Source: Christiangramia lutea (lineage in GTDB: Bacteria > Bacteroidota > Bacteroidia > Flavobacteriales > Flavobacteriaceae). From it: a DNA stretch of 64,000 bases. A model generated the notes under the pieces. That model was not told where the DNA came from. It searched no databases and saw only the letters and a program-made list of their open reading frames with translations. The stretch's first letter is position 1. Each line of letters opens with the position of its first letter. The stretch is from contig NZ_JAKVTV010000003.1 in the NCBI RefSeq assembly GCF_022489035.1, forward strand, positions 248,001 through 312,000. Reading direction: 5' to 3'. Below are positions 8,800 through 19,390 of this stretch, one piece after another. The position numbers and the translations under genes were made by a program.

Positions 8800-9465
8800 T
8801 TAATAATCTTCTTCATTTTTTAATTTTCCTTGCTCATAATATTTCCATGTACCCGATTTGCTACCGTTGGAATAACCACCTTCCATAATCTTCTCACCAT
8901 TTACATTATAATAAATAGCCGGTCCATGAAGTTGGCCCTCCATATAACTAAGGTCTTTGGTTATTTGTCCGTTATTCGCGTAGATCAAACTTTTACCATG
9001 TTTTTCCCCAATTGAATATTCCGTGTTTTCTGCTATTTGACCATTAGGATAATAAGTTTTCTGGGAACCGTGTAGCTTGTCATTCTTATATTCTTCCAGC
9101 ATCATAATACTATCAGACTCCTGGTGATAATAAATCCATTTACCTTCACGTTTTTTGTCAATCATTTTTCCTTCACTTATCTCTTTCCCTTTTTGGGTGT
9201 AATAGGTCACATGAACAGAATCCTTTCCGTTTTCGAAATTCATTATCGCAGATGGATGATCATAAAATCCTTTTTTGTAAAATTTGAAAGTTCCAATCTC
9301 TTTTCCATGATCGAATGTTCCTTCGAATTTTGGTTTAGAGGTGCCTTCGAAATTGACTTTCCAAGGACCATTTCGGCGTCCTTCTGAATCAAATTGATTA
9401 ATTTGCGAATTACAAATAATTGAAAAACAGGCGAATAAGATGAGAAAAAACAGGTGTTTATTCAT
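8800..9465 (-). CDS. YwqK/MORN-repeat secreted protein
   Basis: A 221-residue exported protein (signal peptide about residues 1-21, ending CNSQ) built almost entirely from YwqK-type repeats of about 22-24 residues. Each has the core G.W.YY or a related aromatic pair and a loop such as YPNGQIAEN or YANNGQITKD. Databases often call this family toxin-antitoxin YwqK antitoxin, but no toxin gene is next to it and the name says little about function. Such beta-hairpin repeats usually act as scaffolds. The start at 9465 (MNKHLFF) is preferred over an ATG-like start three codons upstream. It is divergent from the fasciclin gene. Confidence 0.7.
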   Translation of the reverse strand: MNKHLFFLILFACFSIICNSQINQFDSEGRRNGPWKVNFEGTSKPKFEGTFDHGKEIGTFKFYKKGFYDHPSAIMNFENGKDSVHVTYYTQKGKEISEGKMIDKKREGKWIYYHQESDSIMMLEEYKNDKLHGSQKTYYPNGQIAENTEYSIGEKHGKSLIYANNGQITKDLSYMEGQLHGPAIYYNVNGEKIMEGGYSNGSKSGTWKYYEQGKLKNEEDY

Positions 9466-9553
9466 TTTTAACAAAGATTAAACAGAATTATCCCTTAATA
9501 GGTTCTACTTTTATAAAAAATCAAAAGCTAATCAATAACTTAAACTTAGAATT

Positions 9554-10582
9554 ATGAAATTTATTTTGAAAAATGCGAAATTAAGTTTTCTGGCTCTATT
9601 CATTTTTCTCGGATTCACAGCATGTGATGAAGAAGATGACTTTCAGTTTGACGACGACGTTACTGTAACCCCAGACCCAGATCCAGATCCCACTGACGAT
9701 GGCGGTACCGAATCTAATAACATTCTGGATTTTGCAGCTGCAAACGGGCACACCACATTTGTAGCAGCAGCTGAAGCAGCGGGATTAACAGATGTACTTG
9801 TTGCAGACGGAGAAATTACTGTTTTTATGCCTACTAATGATGCCTTTCAGGCATTACTTGATTCAAATGATGACTGGTCTTCTTTAGATGATATTGATGC
9901 CGGTGTACTTGAATTAGTTCTTATGAACCATGTTCAGGATGGTAGTGTAATGTCTACTGATCTTTCTACGGGTTACATCGAAAGTATGGCAGCCGCAGGT
10001 CCTGATGGAGAAAATGTAAGTCTATATGTAAATACTGATGATGGCGTAATGTTAAACGGAATGAGCTCTGTTACCTCTGCTGATAATGATGTAGATAATG
10101 GAGTAGTACATGTTGTAGATGGAGTTATTGGATTACCAGATGTAACTACCTTTGCTACAGCAGATCCAACTTTCTCTATTCTTGTTCAGGCACTAACACG
10201 GGAAGATTCTTATACTTTTATAGAAACTTTACAAGGTGAAGGTCCATTTACTGTTTTTGCTCCAACTGATGACGCTTTCTTAGCACTTCTTGACTCTAAT
10301 GATGATTGGTCTTCGCTAGACGATATTGATGGAGATCTATTGGCTGATGTGCTTTCTTACCACGTAGTGGCAGGAGATAATGTTACCTCTGATGAACTTT
10401 CTGATGGTATGGTAGTAACCACTTTCCTTGAGCAGGATATTACTATTAATGTAGATGCGGATGGTGTTGTAACTATAACTGATGCTAATGACGGAGTTTC
10501 AACCGTTGTTGCTGCTGATGTTCAGGCAACTAATGGTGTAATTCATGCTATCGATATGGTATTGCTACCATCTATGGAGTAA
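9554..10582 (+). CDS. Lipoprotein with two fasciclin (FAS1) domains
   Basis: A 342-residue surface or periplasmic lipoprotein, acylated at Cys24 (GFTAC), with an Asp/Pro tether (DPDPDPTDDG) and two FAS1 domains at about 55-192 and 197-340. FAS1 domains mediate adhesion to proteins or polysaccharides. Both domains carry the H1 motif as TVFMPTNDAF and TVFAPTDDAF, and both continue into an identical DSNDDWSSLDDID stretch, which shows a fairly recent internal duplication or ongoing gene conversion. The protein is strongly acidic. It is transcribed alone, against the flow of the surrounding genes, and ends at a strong terminator. Confidence 0.88.
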   Translation: MKFILKNAKLSFLALFIFLGFTACDEEDDFQFDDDVTVTPDPDPDPTDDGGTESNNILDFAAANGHTTFVAAAEAAGLTDVLVADGEITVFMPTNDAFQALLDSNDDWSSLDDIDAGVLELVLMNHVQDGSVMSTDLSTGYIESMAAAGPDGENVSLYVNTDDGVMLNGMSSVTSADNDVDNGVVHVVDGVIGLPDVTTFATADPTFSILVQALTREDSYTFIETLQGEGPFTVFAPTDDAFLALLDSNDDWSSLDDIDGDLLADVLSYHVVAGDNVTSDELSDGMVVTTFLEQDITINVDADGVVTITDANDGVSTVVAADVQATNGVIHAIDMVLLPSME

Positions 10583-10613
10583 TTCATGATCTAATGTTTT
10601 TAATTTGAATAAT

Positions 10614-10642
10614 AAAAGCCTCTGTAAAAACAGAGGCTTTTT
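10614..10642 (+). terminator. Terminator of the fasciclin gene
   Basis: AAAAGCCTCTG and CAGAGGCTTTTT pair around TAAAAA, 31 bases after the stop. Confidence 0.75.
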
Positions 10643-10902
10643 CTTGGTAATAGGTTTACTAAATTCTTAATTACTAAAACCTTAATCTTTATTCAAACTA
10701 ATTGGCTCTATTAAAAATTAATTCTGTTTCAGGCGATTTTCACTAGAATTTCTATTCTATTTCGAGAGGCATTCGGTAAAGGATTAATTAGAGAAGATGC
10801 TTAATATGATTCGATGTAATAATGTTATTAAAACTTAATTACCTATCGGTTCCAGGGATTTATTTTTAATGTCTGAAGGACTGTTCACTCAAAATCACAA
10901 AC
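10643..10902. other. Gene-free stretch between two terminators
   Basis: Between the fasciclin and yidC terminators I see no credible reading frame, RNA gene or repeat. The sequence is A+T-rich with many stops in all frames. Confidence 0.6.
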
Positions 10903-10938
10903 AAAAAAAGGCCTCTGCAATACAGGGCCTTTTTTTTT
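10903..10938 (-). terminator. Terminator of the pyrG-yidC operon
   Basis: AGGCC(T)CTG pairs with CAGGGCCT with one bulged T; on this strand it is followed by a run of T. It lies 20 bases after the yidC stop. Confidence 0.7.
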
Positions 10939-10958
10939 ACTAGCTAAAATTAAATTAA

Positions 10959-12815
10959 CTATCGCTTTTGCTGTTTCTTCTGTTGTTCTTCAGCCTGTTC
11001 CATCATTTCCTGGAACTTCCTGGTGAACCTATTTTGTTTCTTCGGTTTCTTCTTGTTCTCCTGGATCTTAGCATGGATCTTATCCTCATCTATGATCACA
11101 TATTTTATCACTAACATGATACCTATAGTAATAAGATTGGATGTGAAATAATATAATGATAATCCACTCGCATAGTTATTGAAGAAGAACAACATGATAA
11201 GCGGAGAAAGATACATTAGGAACTTCATATTTGGCATACCAGGTTGTTGCTGTGCCTGCATGTTTTGTCCCGTGGTCATCATCATGTAGATAAATATAGC
11301 AATAGATGCCAGGATTGGGAATAAACTTACGTGGTCACCATAAAATGGTATCGTAAATGGTAGTTCTGCTATGGTATCATAACTTGAAAGGTCGTCTGCC
11401 CAAAGGAAGCTCTTCTGCCTTAGCTGGAAAGCACTTGGGAAGAACTGGAATAAAGCATAGAAAACCGGTATCTGCATCAGGGCAGGTAAACATCCGCTCA
11501 TCGGGCTGGCTCCGGCCTTACTATACAGCTTCATAGTTTCCTGCTGCTTCTTCATCGCGTTATCCTTATACTTCTCGCTAATTTCGTTGATCTCAGGTCT
11601 TAAGATCTTCATTTTCGCCTGTGATAAATACGATTTATAGGTAACGGGAGATAGAACGATCCTAACCACGATGGTCATCGCGATAATCGCAAGTCCGTAG
11701 CTAGGTAAAAATCCGGCTAAAAATGCGAAAAATGGAATAAAAAGGTATTTATTGATCCATCCGAAGATTCCCCAGCCAAGAGGAATTATTTCGTCAAGAT
11801 TTCGGTCGTAATCGTTCAGGATCTTATAATCTGAAGGACCGTAGTACCAGTTCATGTCATAATTAAGCTCTCCTGCTTTCAGGTCAAGCGGAATGGAAGA
11901 TGCAAAAGTTTTGGTGAAAACCGTATCTACTTCCTCATCGTCTACAAGGTTTTCAACCTCGAATTTAGCCGATTTAAATGGGGTGTCGGTTAAAAGGATT
12001 GAACTAAAGAAATGTTGTCTATAGGCGATATAGCTAACATTTTCTTCTTCATCATCACCACTGGAAAGATTGTCATCATCTCCACCATCATATTCATAGA
12101 TTAGATCGGTGTATCGGTTTTCGTAAGAAATACTTTTAGCATGACGGTAACCTTTCAGTTTCCAATCCAGTACTGGATTTTCTGCCGTATTAAGAACTCC
12201 GGTTAAACCCTGAGATCGAATGCTGAAATCCAACATATATTCTCCCGGGCGCATGGCATAGCGGTATTCCAGGTATTCGTTCTCAGAAACCTTCAATTTC
12301 ATAGAAAGGATCTGGCTTCCGTTATTTTCCGTTAATTCAGGTTCGAAATAAAGATTTTCTGTATTCAGGGTTCTTCCATCTGTTGTGGAAAAACTCATGT
12401 TCATTGAAGCGTTTCCTTCCTTTATAAGGTGTACCGGAATCGAATCGTAAGTTTTGAAATTCTTCAGCCTGGCTTCTTCAATATAACCACCCTTGTTTGA
12501 AATTTTTAGTTCCAGCAGATCATTAGAAATAGTAGTGGTGCCACCCTGAGCTGAGGATAGAGTCTCAGAATAACCAAATGCACCTAATCTGCGCTGGGCA
12601 TCGGCAAGGGCTGTAGAATCATTTCTTACCGGTTCTGAACTTCTGGTGTCTTCTGAAATTTGAGATTCCTGAGTATTTTCCTGAATCTGCTCGGTAGTAG
12701 TAGTTTCCTCTGTTGGTGTTTCTTCGGGAGTGTTGTTATAAAGCATCCACAATAGGATACCTCCAATTAGAATAAACCCGATTATAGATTGAATATCTAT
12801 TTTCTTTTCTTCCAT
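10959..12815 (-). CDS. yidC: Membrane protein insertase YidC
   Basis: Inserts and folds inner-membrane proteins alone or with SecYEG. The 618-residue protein has an N-terminal membrane helix (about 10-26), a Thr/Glu/Gln-rich linker, a large periplasmic beta domain (about 90-335), and the conserved insertase region from about 345 with five membrane helices; the conserved groove arginine is Arg385 in VVRIVLSP. The C-terminal tail is highly basic (many Lys and Gln), which usually contacts ribosomes. The periplasmic domain contains a very acidic insert (about 243-258). It lies 46 bases after pyrG, so the two are probably co-transcribed. Confidence 0.96.
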   Translation of the reverse strand: MEEKKIDIQSIIGFILIGGILLWMLYNNTPEETPTEETTTTEQIQENTQESQISEDTRSSEPVRNDSTALADAQRRLGAFGYSETLSSAQGGTTTISNDLLELKISNKGGYIEEARLKNFKTYDSIPVHLIKEGNASMNMSFSTTDGRTLNTENLYFEPELTENNGSQILSMKLKVSENEYLEYRYAMRPGEYMLDFSIRSQGLTGVLNTAENPVLDWKLKGYRHAKSISYENRYTDLIYEYDGGDDDNLSSGDDEEENVSYIAYRQHFFSSILLTDTPFKSAKFEVENLVDDEEVDTVFTKTFASSIPLDLKAGELNYDMNWYYGPSDYKILNDYDRNLDEIIPLGWGIFGWINKYLFIPFFAFLAGFLPSYGLAIIAMTIVVRIVLSPVTYKSYLSQAKMKILRPEINEISEKYKDNAMKKQQETMKLYSKAGASPMSGCLPALMQIPVFYALFQFFPSAFQLRQKSFLWADDLSSYDTIAELPFTIPFYGDHVSLFPILASIAIFIYMMMTTGQNMQAQQQPGMPNMKFLMYLSPLIMLFFFNNYASGLSLYYFTSNLITIGIMLVIKYVIIDEDKIHAKIQENKKKPKKQNRFTRKFQEMMEQAEEQQKKQQKR

Positions 12816-12861
12816 TATTTAATTTTGCTTAATCTTCCTTGGTCAAAAAAATGGCCATTTC

Positions 12862-14529
<1,668 letters not shown>

Positions 14530-14620
14530 TCAGGGCGCTAAATTACAAAGAAGAATACAAAAAGCCACCAATTTGGAAGTCTAATATTAAGAGCTTTTTA
14601 AGGAACGTATAATGGGTGAT

Positions 14621-14851
14621 CTAGGGCCTTGGATAGCGTTTTCTGATCTGCCTGAGAAGACCTTCGAGGCTATTGATCTTCAATTCCATTACCTGTTGCA
14701 TCTGGTCACCAAGTTTACCCGGCGGAAATCCCTTTTGCCTGAACCATACATAATAGGGTTCAGGAATATCTGATAAATAGTAACCCTTATACTTTCCAAA
14801 ATGCATTTTGGCGTAGGCGAGTTCAAGTAATTTCTGAGGATCTGGCTGCAT
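14621..14851 (-). CDS. DUF3820 family protein
   Basis: A 76-residue soluble protein of the DUF3820 family. The family core is visible as MHFGKYKGYYLSDIPEPY followed by VWFRQKGFPPGKLG. Some databases label the family a quorum-sensing-regulated virulence factor on the basis of a Pseudomonas homologue; in Bacteroidota the function is unknown. The LxDIPxxYxxW pattern resembles the small nucleic-acid-associated domain found in exonuclease-related proteins, which is only a similarity of appearance. It stands alone between pyrG and the divergent GH3 gene, with no terminator or promoter that I can define. Confidence 0.75.
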   Translation of the reverse strand: MQPDPQKLLELAYAKMHFGKYKGYYLSDIPEPYYVWFRQKGFPPGKLGDQMQQVMELKINSLEGLLRQIRKRYPRP

Positions 14852-15050
14852 CTATGAAAAGAATAAAATGTAAAAGATTTAACCCAGGCGAAGCTACTAA
14901 CTTTTATAATACCAGGAAAGTCAATCAACAGATGAAATACAGGTATAAGACCTCCCGAAACTTGTAAATCTGTCGTTAAATATTTGATAATCCTTACCCG
15001 TTCTCAAAATGGTCTCTGTAGATTTAACTTTTAAAATTTATATACCCAAA

Positions 15051-16586
15051 ATGGCAATATTCGGATCTATTATCAAAAGTGTTATTGAGCTTAAAGAAAC
15101 CCTTACTCCAGAAGGGGAAGCGGTTAAAGATCAGCAAGATGTGCTGGTTAGGCTACTGAAAAAAGCAAAGGATACAGCCTTTGGGAAACACTATGATTTT
15201 GAGAAGATTCTGAAGTCTGATAATATCAGGAAAACATTTGCTGAAAGTATACCTTATTTCGATTATAATAAAATTGATAAAGAATGGTGGCATCGTTATC
15301 ATGAAGGTGAAGAAAATGTTACCTGGCCGGGTAGGCCACCATATTTTGCCCTTAGCTCCGGAACTACAGGGAAGAGTAGTAAAAGAATTCCTGTATCTGA
15401 TGAAATGGTTGAAGCGATTCGTAAGGCTGGCATCAAACAGGTGAGTGCTTTAAGCAATTTCGATCTTCCGCCAGATTTCTTTGAAAAGGAGATCATGATG
15501 CTTGGAAGTTCTACAGATCTGCAAAGTGCCGGTGATCATAAAGAGGGTGAAATTAGCGGGATTAGTGCCAGCAACATTCCATTTTGGTTCAGAAGTTATT
15601 ATAAACCGGGAGAGGAAATTGCGAAAATAGATGAGTGGGATGATCGGGTACAGAAGATTGCCGAGAACGCTAAACAATGGGATATTGGTGCTCTTAGCGG
15701 TATACCATCCTGGATGGAACTCATGCTGAAGAATGTTATAGAATACCATAATCTTAACCATATTCATGAGATCTGGCCAAATCTTCAGGTATATGCTTCT
15801 GGAGGAGTAGCTTTTGAGCCCTATGAAAAGAGTTTTCAAGCTCTTCTGGGAAAACCGGTTCAGGTAATAGATACCTACCTCGCTTCAGAAGGATTTCTGG
15901 CATTGCAGGAAAGACCAGATACGCATGCAATGAGGTTGATTACCGATAATGGGATTTATTTTGAGTTCGTTCCTTTCAAACCAGAGTACATCAACCAGGA
16001 TGGTTCGATTACCAAGGACGCACCGGTAATTATGCTTGAAGATGTTGAGGAGGAAGTAGATTATGTCATACTTATTTCAACGGTTAGTGGAGCCTGGCGA
16101 TATTTGATAGGGGATACCATCAAGTTTACCGATAAGGCCAAAAACGAGATCAGGATTACGGGTAGGACCAAGTTTTTCTTAAACGTAGTTGGCTCTCAGC
16201 TTTCAGTGAATAAGATGAATGATGCCGTTAAGGAACTTGAGGATGAATTCGATATCAAAATTCCCGAGTTCGTAGTGGCAGCCAAGCGGGGAGAAGATGG
16301 GGAATATTATCATTTTTGGTATTTAGGAACCAATGACCGGGCCGATGATGAAAAGTTGTCAGAATCTCTTGACAATGCACTTAAATCGGCAAATAAGAAT
16401 TATAAAGTTGCCAGGTCAAAAGCTCTAAAAGGCGTTAAAGTAAAAACGATAGATCCCAATATGTTCCACGAATGGAATGCCGTAAATAAGAAAAAAGGTG
16501 GCCAGGTGAAGATGGAGAAGGTTATGAATGAGGAGAAATTTGCCGAGTGGGAAAAATTTCTGAAGGATCAGAAAGCTGTGGATTAG
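15051..16586 (+). CDS. GH3-family acyl-adenylating ligase
   Basis: A 511-residue member of the GH3 auxin-responsive promoter family, ANL-like enzymes that adenylate a carboxylic acid and in plants join it to an amino acid. The phosphate-binding motif SSGTTGKSSKR is at 102-112, and the hinge region GDTIKFTDK followed by ITGRTKFF is present. Bacterial members are common in Bacteroidota and their substrates are unknown. I chose the ATG at 15051 (MAIFGSIIKS) over an ATG 14 codons upstream because family proteins begin there. Its stop overlaps the convergent metallopeptidase-like gene by four bases. Confidence 0.88.
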   Translation: MAIFGSIIKSVIELKETLTPEGEAVKDQQDVLVRLLKKAKDTAFGKHYDFEKILKSDNIRKTFAESIPYFDYNKIDKEWWHRYHEGEENVTWPGRPPYFALSSGTTGKSSKRIPVSDEMVEAIRKAGIKQVSALSNFDLPPDFFEKEIMMLGSSTDLQSAGDHKEGEISGISASNIPFWFRSYYKPGEEIAKIDEWDDRVQKIAENAKQWDIGALSGIPSWMELMLKNVIEYHNLNHIHEIWPNLQVYASGGVAFEPYEKSFQALLGKPVQVIDTYLASEGFLALQERPDTHAMRLITDNGIYFEFVPFKPEYINQDGSITKDAPVIMLEDVEEEVDYVILISTVSGAWRYLIGDTIKFTDKAKNEIRITGRTKFFLNVVGSQLSVNKMNDAVKELEDEFDIKIPEFVVAAKRGEDGEYYHFWYLGTNDRADDEKLSESLDNALKSANKNYKVARSKALKGVKVKTIDPNMFHEWNAVNKKKGGQVKMEKVMNEEKFAEWEKFLKDQKAVD

Positions 16587-17233
16587 TCTGGGCTTATCTC
16601 ATCAATTAAAACCATGATCTCTTCGGGAGACAGGTACAATTCCTGGATTCTATCCTTATAACTGTCAGATAGTTTCGAGTGGTTAATGATAAAATTCTTC
16701 GTGGCTATGATCTGTTCTCCAAGACCGTGATTTACCGCATAAGTATCTGCAGCTTTTTCAGCCTCTTTTATATAGTTCTTTGAAGTAAGGTATTTCACAC
16801 CAAACCAAAGCAGGTCTGCGCCAGATCTTTCACGGTAATCCATGATATGCCCTAATTCATGTCCCAGCCAACCGATCAAGACTTCAGAAGGCACTGCGGT
16901 TATATCGAAAACTTCGTCTTCAATCTTGAATTTTTCATTTATAAACACCAGGTAGCCTCTGTTCTTCCGTTTTTTAAAAAGACCACCTATTTTCGGCTGA
17001 GCCTGCATAAAGGACTTTTTTATATTCTTTTTGAATTTGAACTCAATAGGAGTATCCTTTAATTCAGGATAATGAGATAATGCTACATAAGCCTCTCGCC
17101 AGATCGCGTCTGGGACTATTTTGTTGTTGAATTTTAAACTATCTTTTTGCTTCATAGCTGATTCCTGGGCATAACAAGCTGGTAAGACCATTAAAAAAAG
17201 CAGTATCAATATTTTCCTCACCTTGCCTGTCAT
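16583..17233 (-). CDS. Secreted HExxH protein, probable metallopeptidase
   Basis: A 216-residue exported protein with a zincin-like motif HELGH (His125, Glu126, His129) and a plausible third ligand in EAEKAADTYA (Glu159 or Asp163), the gluzincin/M48-like spacing. The N-terminus has a basic start, a hydrophobic stretch and LPAC at 17-20; that could be a weak lipobox, or cleavage could occur after CYA. The region RNRGYLVFINEK before the motif is basic. No family name comes to mind. An upstream ATG at 17254 adds seven residues that do not look like a signal peptide. The gene overlaps GH3 tail to tail. Confidence 0.6.
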   Translation of the reverse strand: MTGKVRKILILLFLMVLPACYAQESAMKQKDSLKFNNKIVPDAIWREAYVALSHYPELKDTPIEFKFKKNIKKSFMQAQPKIGGLFKKRKNRGYLVFINEKFKIEDEVFDITAVPSEVLIGWLGHELGHIMDYRERSGADLLWFGVKYLTSKNYIKEAEKAADTYAVNHGLGEQIIATKNFIINHSKLSDSYKDRIQELYLSPEEIMVLIDEISPD

Positions 17234-17331
17234 AATATTAGTATCAAAATTCAAATTACAATAAAATTGTACGGTTTGTAGATTATCAAGTTTTAAAATA
17301 GACTTAAAATATGTTTTGAGAATATTAATGC

Positions 17332-17363
17332 AAAAAAAAGCAGGTCCAGAGACCTGCTTTTAA
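17332..17363 (-). terminator. Terminator of the DUF4168 gene
   Basis: AAAAGCAGGTC and GACCTGCTTTT pair around CAGA; on this strand an eight-base T run follows. It lies 20 bases after the stop. Confidence 0.78.
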
Positions 17364-17383
17364 ATTTATCGAGATCAACAATT

Positions 17384-17848
17384 TTAGCTTTTCAGGATTG
17401 CCTGAAGTCTTTGCTGAAGTTCAACATCACTTCTAAGGGCCATTGCCATCTGCTGATATCTTTCCATGCTTAGATCACTTTCGGTGATCACTTCTTCCAT
17501 TTTCTTCTGGTATTTTGGCTGAATTTCTTCAATTTCAGTAACAACCGCCTGGTATTTCTTATCTTCTTCAGCTGTAGTTTCTATCTCTTTATTAGGATCC
17601 ATTTTAGCCTGGTGAATCTCATTGAATCTCTGAAGTTCAAAATCTCCATTCTGGACCACGGTCATCATTTCCTGTTGAACTTCCTGGTTCATCATTCGCA
17701 TTTGCTGATACACCTCTGCAAACTGTGCCAGTTCGGCATCGTTTACTTCAATCTTTTCCTGTTGTTGTGGCATTGCGGTAGATTGTGCATTCATAGATGC
17801 GGTTCCTACGGCCAATACAAATAACAGACTACTAAATAACTTCTTCAT
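17384..17848 (-). CDS. DUF4168 exported helical protein
   Basis: A 154-residue periplasmic protein with a clear signal peptide (residues 1-21, ending SMNAQ) and a Gln/Glu/Met-rich helical body of the DUF4168 type. The pattern DAELAQFAEVYQQMR and the later LSMERYQQMAMALR are characteristic. The high Gln and Met content suggests an extended coiled coil. Function is unknown; members are found in cyanobacteria and Bacteroidota. The gene is monocistronic with its own terminator. Confidence 0.75.
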   Translation of the reverse strand: MKKLFSSLLFVLAVGTASMNAQSTAMPQQQEKIEVNDAELAQFAEVYQQMRMMNQEVQQEMMTVVQNGDFELQRFNEIHQAKMDPNKEIETTAEEDKKYQAVVTEIEEIQPKYQKKMEEVITESDLSMERYQQMAMALRSDVELQQRLQAILKS

Positions 17849-18090
17849 TTCCTATATTTTAATATTTTCTTTTAAAGAGGCGAAAACTATGCCTATACCT
17901 TATAAATTCCAAAGCTTTAAGAGGTAGGGGAGAAATCTTAATAAAATATTAACAACAAGAAGGTCACGATGTTAAAACCAATAATTTTTATTTTAGAATA
18001 AATCGAATCTTAGCTTTTTTTGGTTGCAAAAGAACCAATTTTAATAAAGAACTGACATTTTGTTAGTGTTGAGCGGGAAGTAATTCCTCA
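17849..18090. other. Intergenic region with a small hairpin
   Basis: No gene is visible. TTGGTT at 18020-18025 and AACCAA at 18033-18038 can pair around seven bases and are followed by a T-rich stretch on the plus strand; it sits far from any plus-strand gene end, so its role is unclear. Confidence 0.3.
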
Positions 18091-18549
18091 TCATTTTCTT
18101 TTTACGTTCTTCTCGTAGAGATCGATCCATTGTTTGGGTGTGATCTTCTGAGAAAGTTCGCCAATAAGTTCAAAAGGGATCTGATCCATCTTTTTAAACC
18201 GAATGCAGCTTTTTCCCATATCGGGCTTTTTACCGGTTCTTTTTTTATATTCCCCAACAAACCATTCCGATAGTTCTTTATCAGCATAAACTCCCGAATG
18301 ATAAACCGCTATATAATTTTTTTGGGAAGCGAGATTCATAAAAGGTAAAGGGAGTTCAGGGTCGCAATGATAACCGGCTGGGTATAGAGAATGTGGAACT
18401 ACGAAACCAATCATGCCATAGCTCATCGTTTCCTCGAAGCCGCCTGGTAAATTACTTTTTATTTCATCTCGCAATTTTTTCATTGGTATCTTTCTGTCTT
18501 CCGGAACCTTGCTGATATAATCCTGAGGTGAATCGGCTTCAATTTTCAT
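18091..18549 (-). CDS. DUF1801 (YdhG-like) protein
   Basis: A 152-residue soluble protein of the DUF1801 family. The family core FEETMSYGMIGFVVP is followed by FMNLASQKNYIAVYH, and GKSCIRFKKMDQIP near the C-terminus, which is typical. The family has a compact fold related to iron-sulfur or frataxin-like scaffolds in structure databases, but no agreed function. I use the ATG at 18549 rather than one seven codons earlier. It is divergent from the SRAP gene with 106 bases between the starts. Confidence 0.8.
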   Translation of the reverse strand: MKIEADSPQDYISKVPEDRKIPMKKLRDEIKSNLPGGFEETMSYGMIGFVVPHSLYPAGYHCDPELPLPFMNLASQKNYIAVYHSGVYADKELSEWFVGEYKKRTGKKPDMGKSCIRFKKMDQIPFELIGELSQKITPKQWIDLYEKNVKRK

Positions 18550-18655
18550 TTTTGAAATTTTAGAATTCAAAGTAAATTTAAGAATTAAACAGTAACCTTT
18601 CCTTCAAAATACTCCGTAGTAAAAGGTTAAAGATTTATCTAAAAATTAGAATTTC

Positions 18656-19390
18656 ATGTGTTACCAGAAATCACTTAATCAGTCCCAGGATAACCTAACC
18701 AGATATATGGATAAGCCTCCTGTACAGGAAGATATTTTCAGTCCTTATTTTTTAAATGATGGTTTTGCCCATGATCGGGTTTATATAATTCCTATGGATG
18801 AGCCTAGGCACTGGTATCCGGCCAGCTGGGGATTGGTGCCTTCCTATACAAACCGGGAAGAATTCTATAAAAATAGAAAATACAATACCCTGAATGCGAG
18901 AGACGATAAAGTATTCGATTCCCGGCTGTATTCAAAGCCTATTCGCGAAGGGCGATGTCTTATTTTTGCAGATGGTTTCTTTGAACCGCATCATTCCGGA
19001 AAGGAAAGTCAGCCGTATTTTTGTTACCTCGATGATAGTGAAAATTATAAGATTAGATCGATTTTCACTTTTGCCGGAATATTTACCAAGGATGAAAATG
19101 GTGATTATTCTACCTCGCTTATTACAGTGGAAGCAAATCCTTTATTTGAAAAAGTGCATAATAAAGCAAAACGGATGCCCTTGGTTTTAGACCGGAAGTT
19201 TGAAAATGAGTGGATCACAGAATCACAACCTGAAGGTATAATTAAAGACATCATGACTGAAGGTTTTACTTCCAAATCTTTTACTGCTCATCCCGTAATG
19301 AATTATAGGTTGAAGAAGAACAGAGAGACAAAAAATACTGAAAAAGTAATTGAACCGGCAGAAGCCCTGGATAAAAACTTATCTATTTGA
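18656..19390 (+). CDS. SRAP (YedK/HMCES) abasic-site protein
   Basis: A 244-residue SRAP protein that shields abasic sites in single-stranded DNA by forming a thiazolidine crosslink through its N-terminal cysteine. The key residues are present: Cys2 (exposed after Met removal), Asn80 and Arg82 in LNARDDK, Glu110 in DGFFE, and His168 in HNKAKRMP. The usual MCGR opening is MCYQ here. The extra residues after position 215 are charged and probably disordered. No SOS-type partner gene is adjacent. The 3' end overlaps the convergent MFS gene by eight bases. Confidence 0.9.
   Translation: MCYQKSLNQSQDNLTRYMDKPPVQEDIFSPYFLNDGFAHDRVYIIPMDEPRHWYPASWGLVPSYTNREEFYKNRKYNTLNARDDKVFDSRLYSKPIREGRCLIFADGFFEPHHSGKESQPYFCYLDDSENYKIRSIFTFAGIFTKDENGDYSTSLITVEANPLFEKVHNKAKRMPLVLDRKFENEWITESQPEGIIKDIMTEGFTSKSFTAHPVMNYRLKKNRETKNTEKVIEPAEALDKNLSI

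Noticed and set aside
8800-9465. Toxin-antitoxin module (YwqK antitoxin name)
   Set aside because: No toxin gene is adjacent; the repeat protein is exported, which does not suit a cytosolic antitoxin.
15450-15839. 129-codon frame antisense to the GH3 gene
   Set aside because: No start context or family feature; inside an intact gene.
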